In this document: one piece after another, positions 17,574 to 25,729 of the stretch | Layout of the letters: each line of letters begins with the position of its first letter | Position numbering within the stretch: position 1 is the stretch's first letter | From: Streptomyces lacrimifluminis | GTDB lineage: Bacteria > Actinomycetota > Actinomycetes > Streptomycetales > Streptomycetaceae | DNA: 64,000 nt | Direction of reading: 5' to 3' | NCBI RefSeq assembly: GCF_014646095.1 | Contig: NZ_BMMU01000024.1 | Span: 62,001 to 126,000, forward strand | Program-made: the position numbers and the translations under genes | Notes under the pieces: generated by a model | Databases searched by the model: none | Seen by the model: only the letters and a program-made list of their open reading frames with translations | Told to the model about the DNA's origin: nothing

Positions 17574-18695
17574 ATGGGTCTCACGAGCAAGACAGTGCTG
17601 GCGCTGGCGATCCTGGCCGCCGCCCTGCTGTTCATCGGCACGATCGTGTTCTGGCCCCGGCTGGCGCGCCGCAACTGGCGGGCCGTCGGCGGCCGGACGG
17701 TGCTGCTGCTGGCCACCCAGGTCGCGGTGTTCGCCTCGGTCGGTCTCGCCGTCAACCAGAGTTTCGGTTTCTACGCCTCCTGGGACGATCTCCTGGGCAA
17801 GGAGACCGACCAGGGGGTGGTCGTCGACCGGAGCAGCGGGGCGCACGGCGGCTTCCAGGTGCTGTCCACCCAGTCGGTGAGTGTGCCGGGCGGTCATCTG
17901 CCCAGGGTCGGCGGCCAGATCCAGAAGATCGGCGTCGCCGGCAAGAAGACGGGGATCACCTCTCCGGCGTACGTCTATCTGCCACCGGAGTACTTCCAGC
18001 CGCAGTACGCGAAGCGCACCTTCCCGGTGGTCGTCGTCCTGACCGGCTATCCGGGGACCGCCAAGGCCCTCATCACCAAGCTCGACTTCCCCAACACCGC
18101 GCACGAGTTGGCGGGGGACGGCAGGGCGCAGCCGATGATCCTGGCGATGCTGCGGCCGACCGTGGCGCCGCCCCGGGACACCGAGTGCGTGGACGTGCCG
18201 GGCGGGCCGCAGACGGAGACGTTCTTCGCCCAAGACCTGCCGACGGCGATCGCCGGTCATTACCGGGTGGGACCGAGGCCCGGCAGCTGGGGCATCATCG
18301 GCGACTCGACGGGTGGCTACTGCGCGCTGAAGCTCGCGATGCACCACCCGCGCGTGTACACGGCGGCGGTGGGTCTGTCGCCGTCCTACAAGGCGCCGAT
18401 CGACGCCACCACGGGAGACCTCTTCCAGGGTGACGAGAAGCTGCGGCGCCACGCGGACCTGGAGTGGTACATCCAGCACATGCCGCCGCCGGACGTCTCC
18501 CTGCTGGTCACCACCAGCAGGCACGGAGAGGCCAACTACGGTCCGACGATGCGGTTCGTGGACCTCGTCAGGACGAAGGCCCCGACCAGGATCTCGACGA
18601 TCGTCCTGGAGAGCGGCGGCCACAACTTCAACACCTGGCGGCGGGAGATCCCGGGTTCGCTGGAGTGGCTCAGCGGGCGGCTGACGGAGCGCTGA
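17574..18695 (+). CDS. Membrane-anchored esterase-family alpha/beta hydrolase
   Basis: The 373-residue product begins with two hydrophobic helices (about residues 6-26 and 40-60), then an extracytoplasmic alpha/beta hydrolase domain of the esterase D / antigen 85-like type. The nucleophile elbow is GDSTGG (GIIGDSTGGYCALKLA), the catalytic histidine is probably in ESGGHNFNTW near the C-terminus, and SPAYVYLPPEYF opens the domain. The substrate is unknown. Next to a DUF2156/MprF-like gene it may modify the envelope, but this is only context. The start ATG has a weak upstream ribosome site. Confidence 0.82.
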   Translation: MGLTSKTVLALAILAAALLFIGTIVFWPRLARRNWRAVGGRTVLLLATQVAVFASVGLAVNQSFGFYASWDDLLGKETDQGVVVDRSSGAHGGFQVLSTQSVSVPGGHLPRVGGQIQKIGVAGKKTGITSPAYVYLPPEYFQPQYAKRTFPVVVVLTGYPGTAKALITKLDFPNTAHELAGDGRAQPMILAMLRPTVAPPRDTECVDVPGGPQTETFFAQDLPTAIAGHYRVGPRPGSWGIIGDSTGGYCALKLAMHHPRVYTAAVGLSPSYKAPIDATTGDLFQGDEKLRRHADLEWYIQHMPPPDVSLLVTTSRHGEANYGPTMRFVDLVRTKAPTRISTIVLESGGHNFNTWRREIPGSLEWLSGRLTER

Positions 18696-18734
18696 TGCCC
18701 CAAGGCCTGTGGAGGGTCTGGTGCTGTCGTGTTT

Positions 18735-18773
18735 TTACCGCGCGAGGCACCAAGATTCGCCTACGCGCGGTAA
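18735..18773 (+). terminator. Long inverted repeat between esterase and coiled-coil genes
   Basis: Left arm TTACCGCGCGAGGC (18735-18748) matches the complement of the right arm (18759-18773) over 14 positions with one bulged base, enclosing a 10-base loop. It lies 39 bp after the esterase stop and 10 bp before the next ATG, so it could be a terminator, an operator, or both. Confidence 0.6.
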
Positions 18774-18783
18774 GTTTCTGGCC

Positions 18784-20136
18784 ATGCCACGTGGACGTCA
18801 CCGCCATTCACCACCTCTGCACCGGCTGCTGCCTCCTGCGGCGATCGCGGGCGTCTCGCTCGTCTGCGCCCTGGGGCCATGGGTGTTCACGGATACCGGC
18901 GTCCTCCGGGTGATCGCCGCGTTCGCCGCGGCGGTCACGGTCGTCGGCGCGGCCGTCATGCGCCGCTGGGACGGGGAGGCGGGCAAGCAGGTCGCCGACC
19001 TCACGCGCGCGCGTGCGGGCGACGAATGGCGGCACGAGGAGCGTGCCGCCGAGTTGGAGACCGACCTGGAGGAGTCCCGCGAGCTGCGCGTCAAGCTGGA
19101 GCAGAAGCTGCGTGCGAAGCGGTCCGAGCTCCAGGGGCTGCGCAACGAGCACGCGGCGCTGCTGCGGCGGTACGCCACGGCGGAGACCGAGCGGGCCAGC
19201 GCGCTGGAGGGCAGGCGCCTGCTGGAGCTGGAGGCCTCGGGACCGCAGGACGCGGACGTGGATACGGACGTCGATGCGGACGCGGATACGGACGTCGACG
19301 TGAAGCCGGCTGCGGCCAAGGGCGCGGCGCGGGTGCTGCCGGCCGGGTCGGGCGAGTCGGTGGACCCGGCGGACGAGGTGGAAGAGACCGACTCCGACGC
19401 GGCGGCGCTGGACGCGGCGGCGGCCGGGGTGTCGGCGGCGCTGGGCGCGGTCGGCGCACGGACTGCGGACGTCACGGAGGACACGGAGTCAGTAAAGGAC
19501 ACGGAGTCGCAGGAGAGCCCGGCGGCACCGGCGATCTTCTCCCCGGCGGGTTCCTCGCTGTTCCTGCGTGCGCGGGCGGCGCTGGCCAGGTTCGACGGCG
19601 AGGTTCCGGCGAAGGCGGCTCCGGCTCCGGCTCCTGCCGTCGTGAAGATACCGGCTGAGGTCTCGGGGCCCGCCGGGTCCGACGGCCCCGACGCCGACAA
19701 GGCGGAGGCCGCGCGGGAGGACGAGGCGAAGGGGAAGTCCGAGGCGGCCCGCGGCCATACGCGCGCCGCCGCCACCCCCGCCGAGGCGAAGCCCGCCAAG
19801 CCCGTGCGCGGTTTCGGGCACTACACCGTGCCGACCGCGGTGGCCGTCGTACCGACGACCGAGCCTCTGCGCAGGCCCGCCGTCCCCGGCGGGTTCGACT
19901 TCTTCGGTACGGAGAAGGAGGAGGCGTCGGCCGCGCTGGACGCCGTGCAGAACGAGGACCTCGCCGATGTCGTCGGGCAGGAGGCGCTCGCGCTGCACAA
20001 GGCGGAGTCCGAGGCGCAGTTCAAGCCGGTGGACGAGGAGTCGCGCGGAGTCGGCATCGGTCAGGTGATCGACCTGACGGCGCACGACGAGACCGAGCAG
20101 ATCGACCTGCAGGGGCTGCGGAGCGCGGTCTCCTGA
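18784..20136 (+). CDS. Putative membrane protein with coiled coil and acidic repeats
   Basis: I do not recognise a functional family. The 450-residue product has two N-terminal hydrophobic helices (about residues 17-34 and 38-55), then a coiled coil of about 100 residues rich in Glu, Arg and Leu. Next comes an Asp/Ala stretch with alternating D-V-D-T and D-A-D units (about residue 160), a long Ala/Glu/Pro-rich disordered region, and a short conserved-looking end around RGFGHYTVPTAV and GGFDFFGTE. The start ATG 18784 follows the long inverted repeat; the frame is open 25 codons further but those codons cross the repeat. The topology suggests a small membrane anchor with a cytoplasmic scaffold. 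Confidence 0.75.
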   Translation: MPRGRHRHSPPLHRLLPPAAIAGVSLVCALGPWVFTDTGVLRVIAAFAAAVTVVGAAVMRRWDGEAGKQVADLTRARAGDEWRHEERAAELETDLEESRELRVKLEQKLRAKRSELQGLRNEHAALLRRYATAETERASALEGRRLLELEASGPQDADVDTDVDADADTDVDVKPAAAKGAARVLPAGSGESVDPADEVEETDSDAAALDAAAAGVSAALGAVGARTADVTEDTESVKDTESQESPAAPAIFSPAGSSLFLRARAALARFDGEVPAKAAPAPAPAVVKIPAEVSGPAGSDGPDADKAEAAREDEAKGKSEAARGHTRAAATPAEAKPAKPVRGFGHYTVPTAVAVVPTTEPLRRPAVPGGFDFFGTEKEEASAALDAVQNEDLADVVGQEALALHKAESEAQFKPVDEESRGVGIGQVIDLTAHDETEQIDLQGLRSAVS

Positions 20137-20183
20137 TTCCTGACGGTCGGTCACCCCGTGCCGCGTTCGATCACATGCGCCCG

Positions 20184-21521
20184 TTACGCCATCCACCGGT
20201 CCGGGCGCGCGTCCCTCCGCCCCGTCCGGGAGCGCTCCGCCTGCCCCCGCAGCAGCTCCGCGGCCTCCTGGGCGTCCCGTAGACCGGCGGTGACGGTCTT
20301 GTTGGCTCCCGTGTCCACGTGGACGTCCGCGAGGCCCTTGAAGCGCGCCCAGGGCCCCTGCTCCACCCGTACGCTCTGGACCTTGGCGTGCGGGACCAGG
20401 GCCAGGCTGCGGCGCAGCAGCCCGTGCCGGGAGACGAAGACGCTGTCGGTGACGGCGATGCCGTAGCCCCGCCACCAGAACGGCAGGCACCAGCCCGCCC
20501 GGCGCGGCGGACGCGACAGCGAGGCGGGCACCGTCACCCCGGGGAGCACCCGGCCTATCACCGCCTCCGCCATCTCACGCGGGGCCACCGGCACCAGCAC
20601 CGAGTTCGACGAGCCCGCCACGTCCAGCTCCACCCGGACCCACCCGCGGCGCCGCCACAGCAGCGGTTCCACGATCCGCACGGTCTGCACGCGCCCCGGC
20701 GGGACCGTCTCGTGGGTGCGGTCCAGGAGGCCGTGGTCGATGCGCAGCCCGTCCGGGGACTCGCCGACCGTCCAGTCGTACTCGCTGATGAACCGGCCCA
20801 CGCTGCTCGCGCCCGCCGCGCCCAGCAGTGGGACGCCCGTCGCGAGCACTGTCCACAGGCTGTGGGTGGCGAACCAGAGGACCGGCGGTACGACCAGTGC
20901 GGCGGCCAGCGATCCCCAGGTCGCGCCGGTCAGCACCAGGGAGACGGCGAGCACGCGCGCGGGGATGTGCAGCAGCTGCCGGACGGGCGCCTCGCCCACC
21001 TCGTGCGCGGTCTCGGGGGCGAACCCGGCAGCGCGGGCGAGGAGTTCGGCCCGCAGGGCACGCGCGTGCCCCTCGCCCAGGTACGCCAGCTCGTCCTTCT
21101 TGTCCGTCCCCACGACGTCCAGCTTGAGCTTGGCGACCCCGGCGACCCGGGCCAGCAGCGGCTGGGTGATGTCGACGGCCTGGATGCGTTCGAGCCGGAT
21201 GTGCGCGGTGCGCCGGAACAACAGACCGGTACGGATGCGCAGTTCGCTGTCGGTCACCGCGAAGTGGGTGAACCACCAGGTCAGAAAGCCGTACAGGGCG
21301 CCTCCGATGAGGCACACGGCGAGTCCGAGCAGCAGGGTCGTGGTGGTCAGCCGGGTCAGTTGCCGCTGCGCCTGGTTGGGGTCGTGCACGGCCCACCCGA
21401 TGAGCACGGCGATCGGCGCCCACGCGCGCCTGAGCGGCGTGACGGGATGCAGTCGCTGCTCGACGACCGGCTGTTTGCCGTTCTCCGTGGGTACGTCCGT
21501 CTCGGTGCCGGGGGTCGTCAC
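20184..21521 (-). CDS. PH domain-containing membrane protein, YdbT-like
   Basis: The 445-residue product has repeated bacterial PH-like (bPH2/DUF304) modules interleaved with transmembrane helices, for example VTDSELRIRTGLLFRRTAHIRLERIQAVD and later VTDSVFVSRHGLLRRSLALVPHAKVQSVRVEQGPWAR. In Bacillus such proteins are encoded as a ydbS-ydbT pair with poorly defined roles in membrane stress. The GTG start at 21521 overlaps the upstream gene's TGA (GTGA), giving translational coupling. The same frame stays open to 23282, but that extension is antisense to the NuoD gene and is not coding. Confidence 0.87.
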   Translation of the reverse strand: MTTPGTETDVPTENGKQPVVEQRLHPVTPLRRAWAPIAVLIGWAVHDPNQAQRQLTRLTTTTLLLGLAVCLIGGALYGFLTWWFTHFAVTDSELRIRTGLLFRRTAHIRLERIQAVDITQPLLARVAGVAKLKLDVVGTDKKDELAYLGEGHARALRAELLARAAGFAPETAHEVGEAPVRQLLHIPARVLAVSLVLTGATWGSLAAALVVPPVLWFATHSLWTVLATGVPLLGAAGASSVGRFISEYDWTVGESPDGLRIDHGLLDRTHETVPPGRVQTVRIVEPLLWRRRGWVRVELDVAGSSNSVLVPVAPREMAEAVIGRVLPGVTVPASLSRPPRRAGWCLPFWWRGYGIAVTDSVFVSRHGLLRRSLALVPHAKVQSVRVEQGPWARFKGLADVHVDTGANKTVTAGLRDAQEAAELLRGQAERSRTGRRDARPDRWMA

Positions 21522-22045
21522 AGTCCCGCCGATCGGGCCTGGCCGAGCTCGGTCAGCCGGTCCCGCAGCCGTTCCGCCTCCGCCGGTTCGAGGCCCGGGA
21601 TGCGCGCGTCGGTCGCGGCGGCGGCCGTGTGCAACTGCACGCTGGCCAGCCCGAAGTGCCGTGCGACGGGCCCCGACGTCACCTCGACCAGCTGCATCCG
21701 CCCGTACGGCACGATCGTCTCCTCGCGCCACAGCACCCCCCTGCTGATCAGCAGGTCGTCGGCGCGCTCGGCGTACCGCCAGGAGGCCCAGTTGCGGCCC
21801 AGCATCGGCCAGCCCCACAGCAGCAGGCCCAGCGGCAGCAGCGCGAAGGCCGCCCAGGCGGGCCCGGCGAGCAGGCCGGGCAGCAGCCCCGCAGCGAGCG
21901 TCAGCGGCACCAGCCAGACCACCAGCAGCAGCCGGCGCATCCGCAGCAGGTCCCGCGGCAGCCCGGTCCACACCGGCTCGTCGTGCCCTTCGCCGTGCCC
22001 GTCGCCTCGCGTTTCGCCCGCGGTTTCCGGGCTCCCCGTCTCCAT
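21518..22045 (-). CDS. PH domain-containing membrane protein, YdbS-like
   Basis: The 175-residue product has two adjacent transmembrane helices (about residues 36-75) followed by one bPH2/DUF304 domain with RADDLLISRGVLWREETIVPYGRMQLVEVTSGPVARHFGLASVQLHTA. It is the short partner of the YdbT-like gene and is coupled to it by a 4-bp overlap. The ATG at 22045 has no Shine-Dalgarno; TACGCT ends six bases upstream (22052-22057), a leaderless layout. It is divergent from the NuoD-like gene with only 31 bp between start codons, so the two promoters must overlap. Confidence 0.86.
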   Translation of the reverse strand: METGSPETAGETRGDGHGEGHDEPVWTGLPRDLLRMRRLLLVVWLVPLTLAAGLLPGLLAGPAWAAFALLPLGLLLWGWPMLGRNWASWRYAERADDLLISRGVLWREETIVPYGRMQLVEVTSGPVARHFGLASVQLHTAAAATDARIPGLEPAEAERLRDRLTELGQARSAGL

Positions 22046-22076
22046 ACCGCAAGCGTACGTACGACAGACTGTGTCC

Positions 22077-23237
22077 ATGAGTCCCATGACGGAGCCCACG
22101 GAGACCACGGTCGGTATCGGCGGCGCCGCGGAGAGCACCGACATGGTGCTCAACATCGGGCCCCAGCACCCCTCCACGCACGGTGTGCTGCGGCTGCGGC
22201 TGGTGCTCGACGGCGAGCGGATCCAGCACGCGGAGCCGGTGATCGGCTATATGCACCGCGGTGCGGAGAAGCTCTTCGAGGCGCGTGACTACCGTCAGAT
22301 CATCATGCTGGCCAACCGGCACGACTGGCTGTCGGCGTTCTCCAACGAGCTGGGTGTGGTCCTCGCCGTGGAGCGGATGCTCGGCATGGAGGTCCCCACG
22401 CGCGCGGTGTGGACGCGCACGCTGCTCGCGGAGCTGAACCGGGTGCTGAACCATCTGATGTTCCTGGGCTCGTACCCGCTGGAGCTGGGCGGGATCACGC
22501 CGATCTTCTACGCGTTCACGGAACGCGAGGAACTCCAGCACGTCATGGAGGAGGTCTCCGGCGGGCGCATGCACTACATGTTCAACCGCGTGGGGGGCCT
22601 CAAGGAGGACCTGCCGGCGGGGTGGACCACGCGCGCGCGTGACTCCGTCGCGTCCCTGCGCTCGCGCATGGACCGGTTCGACGACCTGGTCCTCGGCAAC
22701 GAGATCTTCCGGGGGCGCACGCGCGGCGTGGGCGTGCTCCCGCCGGAGGCCGTGCACGCGTACGGCGTGAGCGGGCCGATCGCGCGCGCCTCGGGTGTCG
22801 ACTTCGACCTGCGCCGCGACGAGCCGTATCTGGCGTACGGGGAACTCCAGGACACCCTGAAGGTGGTGACCCGCCAGGAGGGCGACTGTCTCGCCCGCTT
22901 CGAGTGCCTCCTGGAGCAGACGCACAACGCGCTCGACCTGGCCGACGCCTGCCTCGACCGCCTCGCCGAACTGGAGCCCGGCCCGATCAACCAGCGCCTG
23001 CCGAAGGTCCTGAAGGCGCCCGAGGGGCACACGTACGCGTGGACCGAGAACCCCCTCGGCATCAACGGCTACTACCTCGTCAGCAAGGGCGAGAAGACCC
23101 CGTACCGGCTGAAGCTGCGCTCGGCCTCCTACAACAACATCCAGGCGCTGGCGGTCCTGCTGCCCGGCACGCTGGTCGCGGACATGGTGGCGATCCTGGG
23201 GTCGCTGTTCTTCGTCGTCGGAGACATCGACAAGTAA
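22077..23237 (+). CDS. nuoD2: Orphan NADH dehydrogenase subunit D-like protein (NuoD2)
   Basis: The 386-residue protein is a full-length homologue of the 49-kDa subunit of complex I (NuoD/NDUFS2). It shows NIGPQHPSTHGVLRL, GYMHRGAEKLFE, a region equivalent to the quinone pocket, and the C-terminal GDIDK ending of the family. No other complex I gene is nearby, whereas the complete nuo operon of Streptomyces lies elsewhere. The arginine at residue 61 in HRGAEKL corresponds, in my recollection, to the arginine of NDUFS2 dimethylated by NDUFAF7. A MidA/NDUFAF7-like methyltransferase gene converges on this one. ATG 22077 and ATG 22086 are both possible starts, and no ribosome site is evident. Confidence 0.92.
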   Translation: MSPMTEPTETTVGIGGAAESTDMVLNIGPQHPSTHGVLRLRLVLDGERIQHAEPVIGYMHRGAEKLFEARDYRQIIMLANRHDWLSAFSNELGVVLAVERMLGMEVPTRAVWTRTLLAELNRVLNHLMFLGSYPLELGGITPIFYAFTEREELQHVMEEVSGGRMHYMFNRVGGLKEDLPAGWTTRARDSVASLRSRMDRFDDLVLGNEIFRGRTRGVGVLPPEAVHAYGVSGPIARASGVDFDLRRDEPYLAYGELQDTLKVVTRQEGDCLARFECLLEQTHNALDLADACLDRLAELEPGPINQRLPKVLKAPEGHTYAWTENPLGINGYYLVSKGEKTPYRLKLRSASYNNIQALAVLLPGTLVADMVAILGSLFFVVGDIDK

Positions 23238-23250
23238 GACAGGTGACACC

Positions 23251-23300
23251 CAGCACCGCCCAGCACCGCCAAGCAGCACCAAGCAGCACCAAGCAGGGCC
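23251..23300. repeat. Five decamer repeats after the nuoD2 stop
   Basis: Two copies of CAGCACCGCC (23251-23270) are followed by two copies of AAGCAGCACC and one AAGCAGGGCC (23271-23300), all in phase with period 10. The array starts 14 bp after the nuoD2 TAA and fills most of the gap to the convergent methyltransferase gene. Confidence 0.85.
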
Positions 23301-23325
23301 GAGTCGAGTTCTCAGGGCCGGGCCC

Positions 23326-24339
23326 TCAGCGGAGCGGGTCGGGGATCCCCCTCGGCTCCACCAGCCATCCGAAGTCCCCGAGCCCGCCTGTCGCCGTCAG
23401 CTCGGCGGCCTCTCCGGCGCCCGCCAGGGCCCGTACGTACGCCGCGGGGTCCGTGGACGCCAGGGACAGCGGAGGGCGCCCGCCGGCCACCCCGAGGGCG
23501 TGCAGGGACTCCCGCTGGGTCAGCAGGCGCGCCCCCGGCCCCGCGCAGGCGTCCAGCGCCACATGGGCGGTCAGGTCGCACGAGCCGTCCGGCACGGGCG
23601 CCGTCTCGCGGCCGGCCCGGAAACCGGTGAGCGTCCCGAAGGGCGGCCGGGCACCGGCCGTGTGGGCGTAGTCGACGGCGACGGCGAGCCCCCGGTCGAC
23701 GGTGGATCCGGCAGCGGCCCAGGCGGTGTCCCTGGGGAGCCCGATCTCGGCCCGCGTCCCCGCCTCCGGGGGCAGCGGCCACCAGCGCGCCAGCCACTCC
23801 GCCTCCGCACCGGTGACCGGCTCCCCGAGCCGTTCGGTCCCGTCCGGGCGGACGAGGACCAGGCGCGGTACGCCCGCCGGGTCCACCTCCGCCACCTCCA
23901 CGGGGACGTTGTCCAGCCACTCGTTGGCGAACAGCAGTCCGGTGACGCCGCCGGGGGGCTCGGCCAGCCACTCGACGCGGTGATCGAGGTCCGCGGGGCG
24001 GTCGGCCAGCTCGACGGCGTACCCGCGCGCGCGGGCGGCCACCTCCGGGGGAAGAGCCGCGAGGACACCGGTGACGAGTTCGCCCCGGCCCGCGCCCATG
24101 TCGACGAAGCCGAGCGACGCGGGGCGGCCCAGCGACTCGTCGACCCGGCACAGCAGTCGCGCCACGGCGCCGGCGAAGAGCGGCGACGCGTGGACGGACG
24201 TACGGAAGTGCCCGGCGGGCCCCTCGGGCCGACGGTAGAACCCCTGTTCGCCGTAGAGCGCCTCCTGTGCCGCCGCACGCCAGCCTCGCCACTCGCCCGC
24301 CGTCCAGCCCGCCGTTGCGCCCCTCGTCTCTCCTGCCAC
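23326..24339 (-). CDS. SAM-dependent methyltransferase, MidA/NDUFAF7 (COG1565)-like
   Basis: The 337-residue protein shows MidA family landmarks in order. A GHFRTSVHASPLFAGAVARLL segment (residues 43-63) resembles the family's F-x-T-S-x-x-x-S-P-x-F-G region. The SAM-binding loop is VDMGAGRGEL (79-88), and the ANEWLDNVPVEV motif (138-149) corresponds to the S-N-E-x-x-D-A-L-P-V signature. NDUFAF7 in mitochondria dimethylates an arginine of the NuoD homologue NDUFS2 during complex I assembly. Here the gene converges on a NuoD-like gene. The GTG start has AGGCTA (reverse TAGCCT) six bases upstream, a leaderless layout. Confidence 0.83.
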   Translation of the reverse strand: MAGETRGATAGWTAGEWRGWRAAAQEALYGEQGFYRRPEGPAGHFRTSVHASPLFAGAVARLLCRVDESLGRPASLGFVDMGAGRGELVTGVLAALPPEVAARARGYAVELADRPADLDHRVEWLAEPPGGVTGLLFANEWLDNVPVEVAEVDPAGVPRLVLVRPDGTERLGEPVTGAEAEWLARWWPLPPEAGTRAEIGLPRDTAWAAAGSTVDRGLAVAVDYAHTAGARPPFGTLTGFRAGRETAPVPDGSCDLTAHVALDACAGPGARLLTQRESLHALGVAGGRPPLSLASTDPAAYVRALAGAGEAAELTATGGLGDFGWLVEPRGIPDPLR

Positions 24340-24457
24340 GGGGTCAGGCTAGGGCTTGGACCCCCGCCACCCAGGGGAGAGGGTCTCCACCTTGCGGAGT
24401 ACGCGAGGGCGTTGCGGATCGACCCTCCGGTTGACCCCGGCACGCACAACGCTTCCC

Positions 24458-24463
24458 TACGCT
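24458..24463 (+). promoter_or_regulatory. TACGCT -10-like box, leaderless layout
   Basis: TACGCT ends seven bases before the GTG start of the histidine kinase gene, which has no Shine-Dalgarno sequence. A TTGACC further upstream (24431-24436) is spaced somewhat too far to be an ideal -35. Confidence 0.5.
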
Positions 24464-24470
24464 GGGTTAC

Positions 24471-25670
24471 GTGCAACGCGTCTATGACTTCCTCCGCAGA
24501 CACCCGGCATGGGTCGACGGCTTCTGGGCCGTCTTCCTCTTCGGGATCTCCATGGTGAGCGGAGCCCTCCAGGACACTCCGGGCACCGCGTTCCCGGCGG
24601 TGATCGCCGTCCTGACGCTCCTGCTGTGCCTGGTGATCGCGCTGCGTCGGCGCATGCCCGAACGGATGCTCGTGCTGGCCGCCGTGGTCGGGCTGGCGCA
24701 GCTGGCCCTGGACGTCGAGCCGGTGGCCGCCGACTTCGCCCTGCTGGTGATCGTCTACACCGTGGCGGCGAGCGGGCCCCCCTGGGCCTCGCGCTTCGCG
24801 CTGATCGGCGGTCTGTGCGCGTCCCCGCTGGCCCAGTTGCGCTGGCCGGAACAGGAGTCGAGCACCGCGGGCAATCTCGCCGTGGTGGTCTTCCTGGCGG
24901 TGCCCTTCGCACTCGCCTGGGTGCTCGGCGACTCGTTGCGCACCCGACGCGCCTACTTCGCCCAGCTGGAGGAGCGTGCCGCCCGCCTGGAGCGGGAGCG
25001 CGAGGCACAGGCCAAGGTCGCGGTCGCCGCCGAGCGTGCCCGGATCGCCCGCGAGCTGCACGACGTCGTCGCGCACAACGTGTCCGTGATGGTGGTCCAG
25101 GCCGACGGCGCCGCCTACGTCCTCGACACCGCCCCCGAGCAGGCCAAGAAGGCCCTGGAGACCATCTCCGGCACCGGCCGCCAGGCCCTCGCCGAGATGC
25201 GCCGACTGCTCGGTGTCCTGCGCACCGGCGAACACCAGGAGGGCTGCGACTACGTGCCGCAGCCCGACGTCGAGCAGCTCGACGACCTGATCGAGCAGTG
25301 CCGTACGTCGGGCCTGCCCGTCGACTACAAGGTCGAGGGCACGCCGCGTCCGCTGCCCAGCGGCGTGGAGCTGACGGCGTACCGCATCGTGCAGGAGGCG
25401 CTCACCAACACCCGCAAGCACGGCGGCCCGAACACCGGAGCGAGTGTGCGTCTGGTCTACTTCGACGACGGTCTCGGCCTGCTCGTCGAGGACGACGGCA
25501 AGGGCGCCCCGCACGAGCACTACGAGGAGGGCGGCGCCGACGGACAGGGCCACGGCCTGATCGGCATGCGCGAGCGGGTCGGCATGGTGGGCGGCACCCT
25601 GGACGCGGGCCCGCGCCCGGGTGGCGGCTTTCGCATCAGCGCCCTGCTTCCGCTCAAACCCGCCCATTGA
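24471..25670 (+). CDS. Two-component sensor histidine kinase (HisKA_3, NarL-type partner)
   Basis: The 399-residue protein has about five N-terminal transmembrane helices within residues 15-155, a short coiled linker, and a HisKA_3 dimerisation domain with the phospho-accepting histidine at 197 (ARELHDVVAHNVSVMVVQ). A HATPase domain follows with the N-box EALTNTRKH and the G-box GHGLIGMRERV. There is no obvious extracellular sensor domain, so the membrane core may sense the signal. The response regulator follows after 59 bp. The signal and target genes are unknown. Confidence 0.93.
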   Translation: MQRVYDFLRRHPAWVDGFWAVFLFGISMVSGALQDTPGTAFPAVIAVLTLLLCLVIALRRRMPERMLVLAAVVGLAQLALDVEPVAADFALLVIVYTVAASGPPWASRFALIGGLCASPLAQLRWPEQESSTAGNLAVVVFLAVPFALAWVLGDSLRTRRAYFAQLEERAARLEREREAQAKVAVAAERARIARELHDVVAHNVSVMVVQADGAAYVLDTAPEQAKKALETISGTGRQALAEMRRLLGVLRTGEHQEGCDYVPQPDVEQLDDLIEQCRTSGLPVDYKVEGTPRPLPSGVELTAYRIVQEALTNTRKHGGPNTGASVRLVYFDDGLGLLVEDDGKGAPHEHYEEGGADGQGHGLIGMRERVGMVGGTLDAGPRPGGGFRISALLPLKPAH

Positions 25671-25729
25671 CACGTGCACGTTCGATCAACGCATTGATGT
25701 TCGATACGTACCGACCGGAGGACCCCGCC

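Noticed and set aside
20184..23282. A single 1032-codon minus-strand frame
   Set aside because: Only the part up to 21521 resembles a protein family. The rest is antisense to nuoD2 and crosses the YdbS-like gene in another frame. The GTG at 21521 overlaps the upstream stop as expected for an operon.
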